Shown here: positions 61,456 to 64,000 of the stretch, one piece after another | How the letters are laid out: each line of letters begins with the position of its first letter | How positions within the stretch are numbered: the stretch's first letter is position 1 | Source of the DNA: Blastomonas sp. AAP53 | GTDB lineage: Bacteria > Pseudomonadota > Alphaproteobacteria > Sphingomonadales > Sphingomonadaceae | Reading direction: 5' to 3' | Length of the DNA: 64,000 nucleotides | NCBI RefSeq assembly: GCF_000331245.1 | Contig: NZ_ANFZ01000006.1 | Location: forward strand, 248,001 to 312,000 | Made by a program: the position numbers and the translations under genes | The notes under the pieces: model-generated | Database searches by the model: none | Told to the model about the DNA's origin: nothing | The model's input: only the letters and a program-made list of their open reading frames with translations

Positions 61456-63681
61456 TTAGCCTTCCATCCAGTCCCTAAAGAACGCGAGGTTCGTCTCACG
61501 CAGATCGGCCACGACAACATTGGTGCCCTTACCGAACGCGATAGCATCGCCGCCGGTGCGGCCAATCACCACCGCATTCACACCCGCCGCCTTTGCCGCC
61601 GCGAGTACCGCGTCGGCATCGGCAGCCGTCACGACATATCGGCCCTGGCTCTCGCCGAACCAGAAGCCGGCATCACCTTCGACATCCAGCGCAGCGCCGA
61701 TGCCCGAGGCCAGCGCCATTTCAGCGACGCTCACGGCCAGGCCACCATCGGCGCAGTCATGCACGGCGCTCACCTTGCCATCAGCAATCAACGACGCAAT
61801 CACGCCGCCTGCAGCGAGTTCCGCGTGCAGGTCGACCTGCGGCGGCGCGCCTTCGCGGCGGCCATGCAGCACGTCGAGCCACAGCGACTGGCCGAGTTCG
61901 GGCATGTCATTCGCGCCGACCAGAATGATCGCCTGATCCGCCGCCTTGAACGCGAGTGTCGCCATCTCGTCGAGATTTTCGATCAGCCCGATCGCGCCGA
62001 TGGCGGGTGTCGGCAGGATTGCGCGGGCGATGCCATCAGGGCCGGTCGTTTCGTTATACAGGCTGACATTGCCGCTGACGATCGGCATGTCGAGCGCGAC
62101 ACAGGCCTTGCCCATGCCCTCGATGCAGCCGACGAACTGGCCCATGATCTCGGGCCGCTCGGGATTGCCGAAGTTCATGCAATCGGTGGTCGCCAAGGGG
62201 CGTGCGCCGACGCTGACGAGGTTGCGATAGCATTCGGCGATCGCCTGCTTGCCGCCCTCGAACGGATCGGCAAAGCAATAGCGCGGGGTGCAATCGGTGG
62301 TGACCGCAAGACCGCGGTTGGTGCCATGGATGCGCACGACGCCAGCGTCGCCGCCGGGGATCTGCACCGTGTCAGCCATCACCATGTGGTCGTACTGCTG
62401 CCAGATCCAGCTGCGGCTGGCGAGCGCGGGCGAGGCCATCAGCGCGGTCAGGTCCGCAGCCAGATCGGCGCTTTCGGGCACGTTGGTCAGCGGTTCGCAC
62501 GGCGCGGTGGTGACATAGGGGCGGTTATAGGCAGGCGCATCGTCGGCCAGCGGACCCAGCGGAATGTCGCAGACGGTCTCGCCCTTGTGCGTGAGCACCA
62601 TATGGCCGGTCTCGGTGACATGGCCGATGACGGCGAAGTCGAGCTCCCATTTGCGGAAGATGGCCTCGGCAAAGTCCTCGCGTCCGGGCTTGAGCACCAT
62701 CAGCATGCGTTCCTGCGATTCGGACAGCATCATCTCGTACGCGGTCATGTTGGTTTCGCGCTGGGGAACGTTGTCGAGATTGAGCTCGATGCCGACGCCG
62801 CCCTTGCTCGCCATTTCGACGCTCGATGAGGTCAGGCCCGCCGCGCCCATGTCCTGGATCGCGACGATCGCATCCGATGCCATCAGCTCGAGACAAGCTT
62901 CGATCAGCAGCTTTTCGGTGAACGGGTCGCCGACCTGCACCGTGGGGCGCTTTTCCTCGCTGTCCTCGCCGAACTCGGCCGACGCCATCGTCGCGCCGTG
63001 GATGCCGTCGCGTCCGGTTTTCGAACCGACATAAACGATCGAATTGCCCGCGCCCGAGGCGGCGGAATAGAAGATCTTGTCCTGTTCGGCGATGCCCACG
63101 GCCATCGCGTTGACCAGGATGTTGCCGTCATACGCGGGGTCGAAATTGGTTTCGCCGCCCACGGTCGGCACGCCGACGCAATTGCCATAGCCGCCGATGC
63201 CCGCGACCACGCCCTGCACCAGATGCTTCATCTTGGGGTGATCGGGCCGCCCGAAGCGCAGCGCGTTCATCAGCGCGACGGGGCGCGCGCCCATGGTGAA
63301 CACATCGCGCAGGATTCCGCCGACGCCCGTCGCCGCGCCCTGATAGGGTTCGATATAGCTGGGGTGGTTGTGGCTCTCCATCTTGAAGATGGCGGCGAGC
63401 GGCTTGCCGTCAGGGCCGGGGCCGATATCGACGACGCCGGCGTTTTCACCGGGGCCGCAGATGACTTGCGGACCAGTGGTGGGCAGCGTCTTCAGATGCA
63501 CGCGCGAGCTCTTGTAGCTGCAATGCTCGGACCACATCACCGAGAAGATTCCCAGCTCGACCAGATTGGGCTCGCGCCCCAGGGCCGCCAGGATGCGCTG
63601 ATATTCGTCCGGCTTCAGGCCATGTTCGGCCACGATTTCGGGGGTGATGGGTGCCACGGGTGCTGTCTGGGTGTCGCTCAT
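61456..63681 (-). CDS. purL: phosphoribosylformylglycinamidine synthase II
   Basis: PurL (741 aa) is the large subunit of FGAM synthase in de novo purine synthesis, working with PurQ and PurS. The N-terminus has [14 protein letters not shown] with the catalytic His; [17 protein letters not shown] is the ATP/auxiliary nucleotide site and [19 protein letters not shown] marks the second half. ATG at 63681 matches family starts; extension to 63780 is upstream leader. No other pur genes lie in the window. Confidence 0.97.
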   Translation of the reverse strand: MSDTQTAPVAPITPEIVAEHGLKPDEYQRILAALGREPNLVELGIFSVMWSEHCSYKSSRVHLKTLPTTGPQVICGPGENAGVVDIGPGPDGKPLAAIFKMESHNHPSYIEPYQGAATGVGGILRDVFTMGARPVALMNALRFGRPDHPKMKHLVQGVVAGIGGYGNCVGVPTVGGETNFDPAYDGNILVNAMAVGIAEQDKIFYSAASGAGNSIVYVGSKTGRDGIHGATMASAEFGEDSEEKRPTVQVGDPFTEKLLIEACLELMASDAIVAIQDMGAAGLTSSSVEMASKGGVGIELNLDNVPQRETNMTAYEMMLSESQERMLMVLKPGREDFAEAIFRKWELDFAVIGHVTETGHMVLTHKGETVCDIPLGPLADDAPAYNRPYVTTAPCEPLTNVPESADLAADLTALMASPALASRSWIWQQYDHMVMADTVQIPGGDAGVVRIHGTNRGLAVTTDCTPRYCFADPFEGGKQAIAECYRNLVSVGARPLATTDCMNFGNPERPEIMGQFVGCIEGMGKACVALDMPIVSGNVSLYNETTGPDGIARAILPTPAIGAIGLIENLDEMATLAFKAADQAIILVGANDMPELGQSLWLDVLHGRREGAPPQVDLHAELAAGGVIASLIADGKVSAVHDCADGGLAVSVAEMALASGIGAALDVEGDAGFWFGESQGRYVVTAADADAVLAAAKAAGVNAVVIGRTGGDAIAFGKGTNVVVADLRETNLAFFRDWMEG

Positions 63682-63804
63682 GGCCCCGCGCTTTACGCGG
63701 CTGTGCGCGATCGGGGAAGGGGGAGAATGCGCGGAAATCCAATCGCGGAAAAATTGTCGCAACGGCGGGCTCGCGTGCATCGACGAGCCCGCCGGGTTGC
63801 TGAA

Positions 63805-64000
63805 TCAGCGGTCGCTGGTAACTTCGGTATCAGCCAGGGGCATCACGGCGTCACGACGGAAACGCACCGCGCTTGAGCCGACCGTGCCGCTGACGCGCTT
63901 GTCGCTCACGCGCAGGGTGAAGCGCTTGCCGGAGCGGGTTTCGGTGCCGTCGATGATCTTGTCTTCGCCAACCTTTTTGACGGTATAGACATAGCGATCG
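63805..64000 (-). CDS. C-terminal part of an unknown protein, cut by the window edge
   Basis: The last 65 codons of a minus-strand gene (stop TGA at 63805-63807) read DRYVYTVKKVGEDKIIDGTE and onwards through FTLRVSDKRVSGTVG. The segment looks beta-rich and basic, with dense Arg/Lys. I do not recognise the family. It lies 123 nt upstream of purL on the same strand. Confidence 0.6.
   Translation of the reverse strand, partial: DRYVYTVKKVGEDKIIDGTETRSGKRFTLRVSDKRVSGTVGSSAVRFRRDAVMPLADTEVTSDR

Overview
The window is a contiguous piece of a GC-rich alphaproteobacterial chromosome, most likely from the order Sphingomonadales (a Sphingomonas, Novosphingobium or Blastomonas relative). The indicators are: a complete Entner-Doudoroff operon (zwf-pgl-edd-glk-eda); the alphaproteobacterial general stress response genes nepR, phyR and a PhyP-like sensor; a MucR/Ros regulator; exosortase-A-associated lipid-type genes; a secreted M2 peptidase; and extragenic palindromes of the type that litter sphingomonad genomes. 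There is no phage, insertion sequence, integrase, CRISPR array, tRNA or rRNA gene. Most of the window is core chromosome, densely packed, with many 1-8 nt stop/start overlaps.

Layout. 1-2144: end of trmD, rplS and asd. 2153-5300: a MarR-regulated EmrAB-type efflux operon, divergent from a DsbA-like isomerase/hydrolase pair and a secreted ACE-like peptidase (5395-8714). 8850-9425: a DUF883-like membrane-anchored protein behind an EcfG-type promoter. 9617-12330: an arsR/beta-carbonic anhydrase/SulP operon. 12417-14669: AMP nucleosidase, a secreted YbjN protein and a possible micro-ORF. 14760-17333: rpsF-rpsR-rplI and a GGDEF protein. 17447-23613: a phosphotransferase, then fabD-fabG-acpP-fabF-mltG. 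23626-29269: small membrane proteins, a peroxiredoxin, a 2H phosphoesterase, mucR, a GNAT enzyme and a membrane-tethered LuxR-type regulator. 29485-34097: an MFS/cysK operon, a DUF885 lipoprotein and an orphan DUF2282 (BufA1-like) lipoprotein. 34098-39556: tgt, the stress-response control genes, rpsD and a chorismate mutase. 39698-43301: rpiB-glyA-small membrane protein-nrdR-GIY-YIG::TrmJ. 43465-47770: S41 lipoprotein protease, a type III PKS/ICMT pair and trxB. 48156-48731: a gene-free block of palindromic repeats. 48732-54425: exosortase-A-associated acyl-metabolism genes, but no exosortase. 54446-60259: the Entner-Doudoroff operon. 60433-64000: S1/P1 nuclease, purL and the end of an unknown gene.

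How the genes work together. PhyR (271 aa), NepR and a HisKA_2 sensor form the general stress switch: phosphorylated PhyR sequesters the anti-sigma factor NepR and frees EcfG. The sensor has a clearly eroded ATP-binding region, as expected of a phosphatase-type PhyP, and ecfG is not here. Two EcfG-like promoters can be read, one in front of nepR and one in front of the DUF883-like gene, linking two distant loci. The carbonic anhydrase and SulP transporter form a bicarbonate supply module. The Entner-Doudoroff operon runs from glucose and glucose 6-phosphate to pyruvate and has a perfect 18-bp palindrome at its promoter.

The best leads are the EcfG promoter logic with its DUF883-like target, the GIY-YIG::TrmJ fusion, the orphan BufA1-like lipoprotein, the detached exosortase-associated module, the arsR/can/sulP module, and palindromic repeats that carry nested mini-palindromes at one fixed site.
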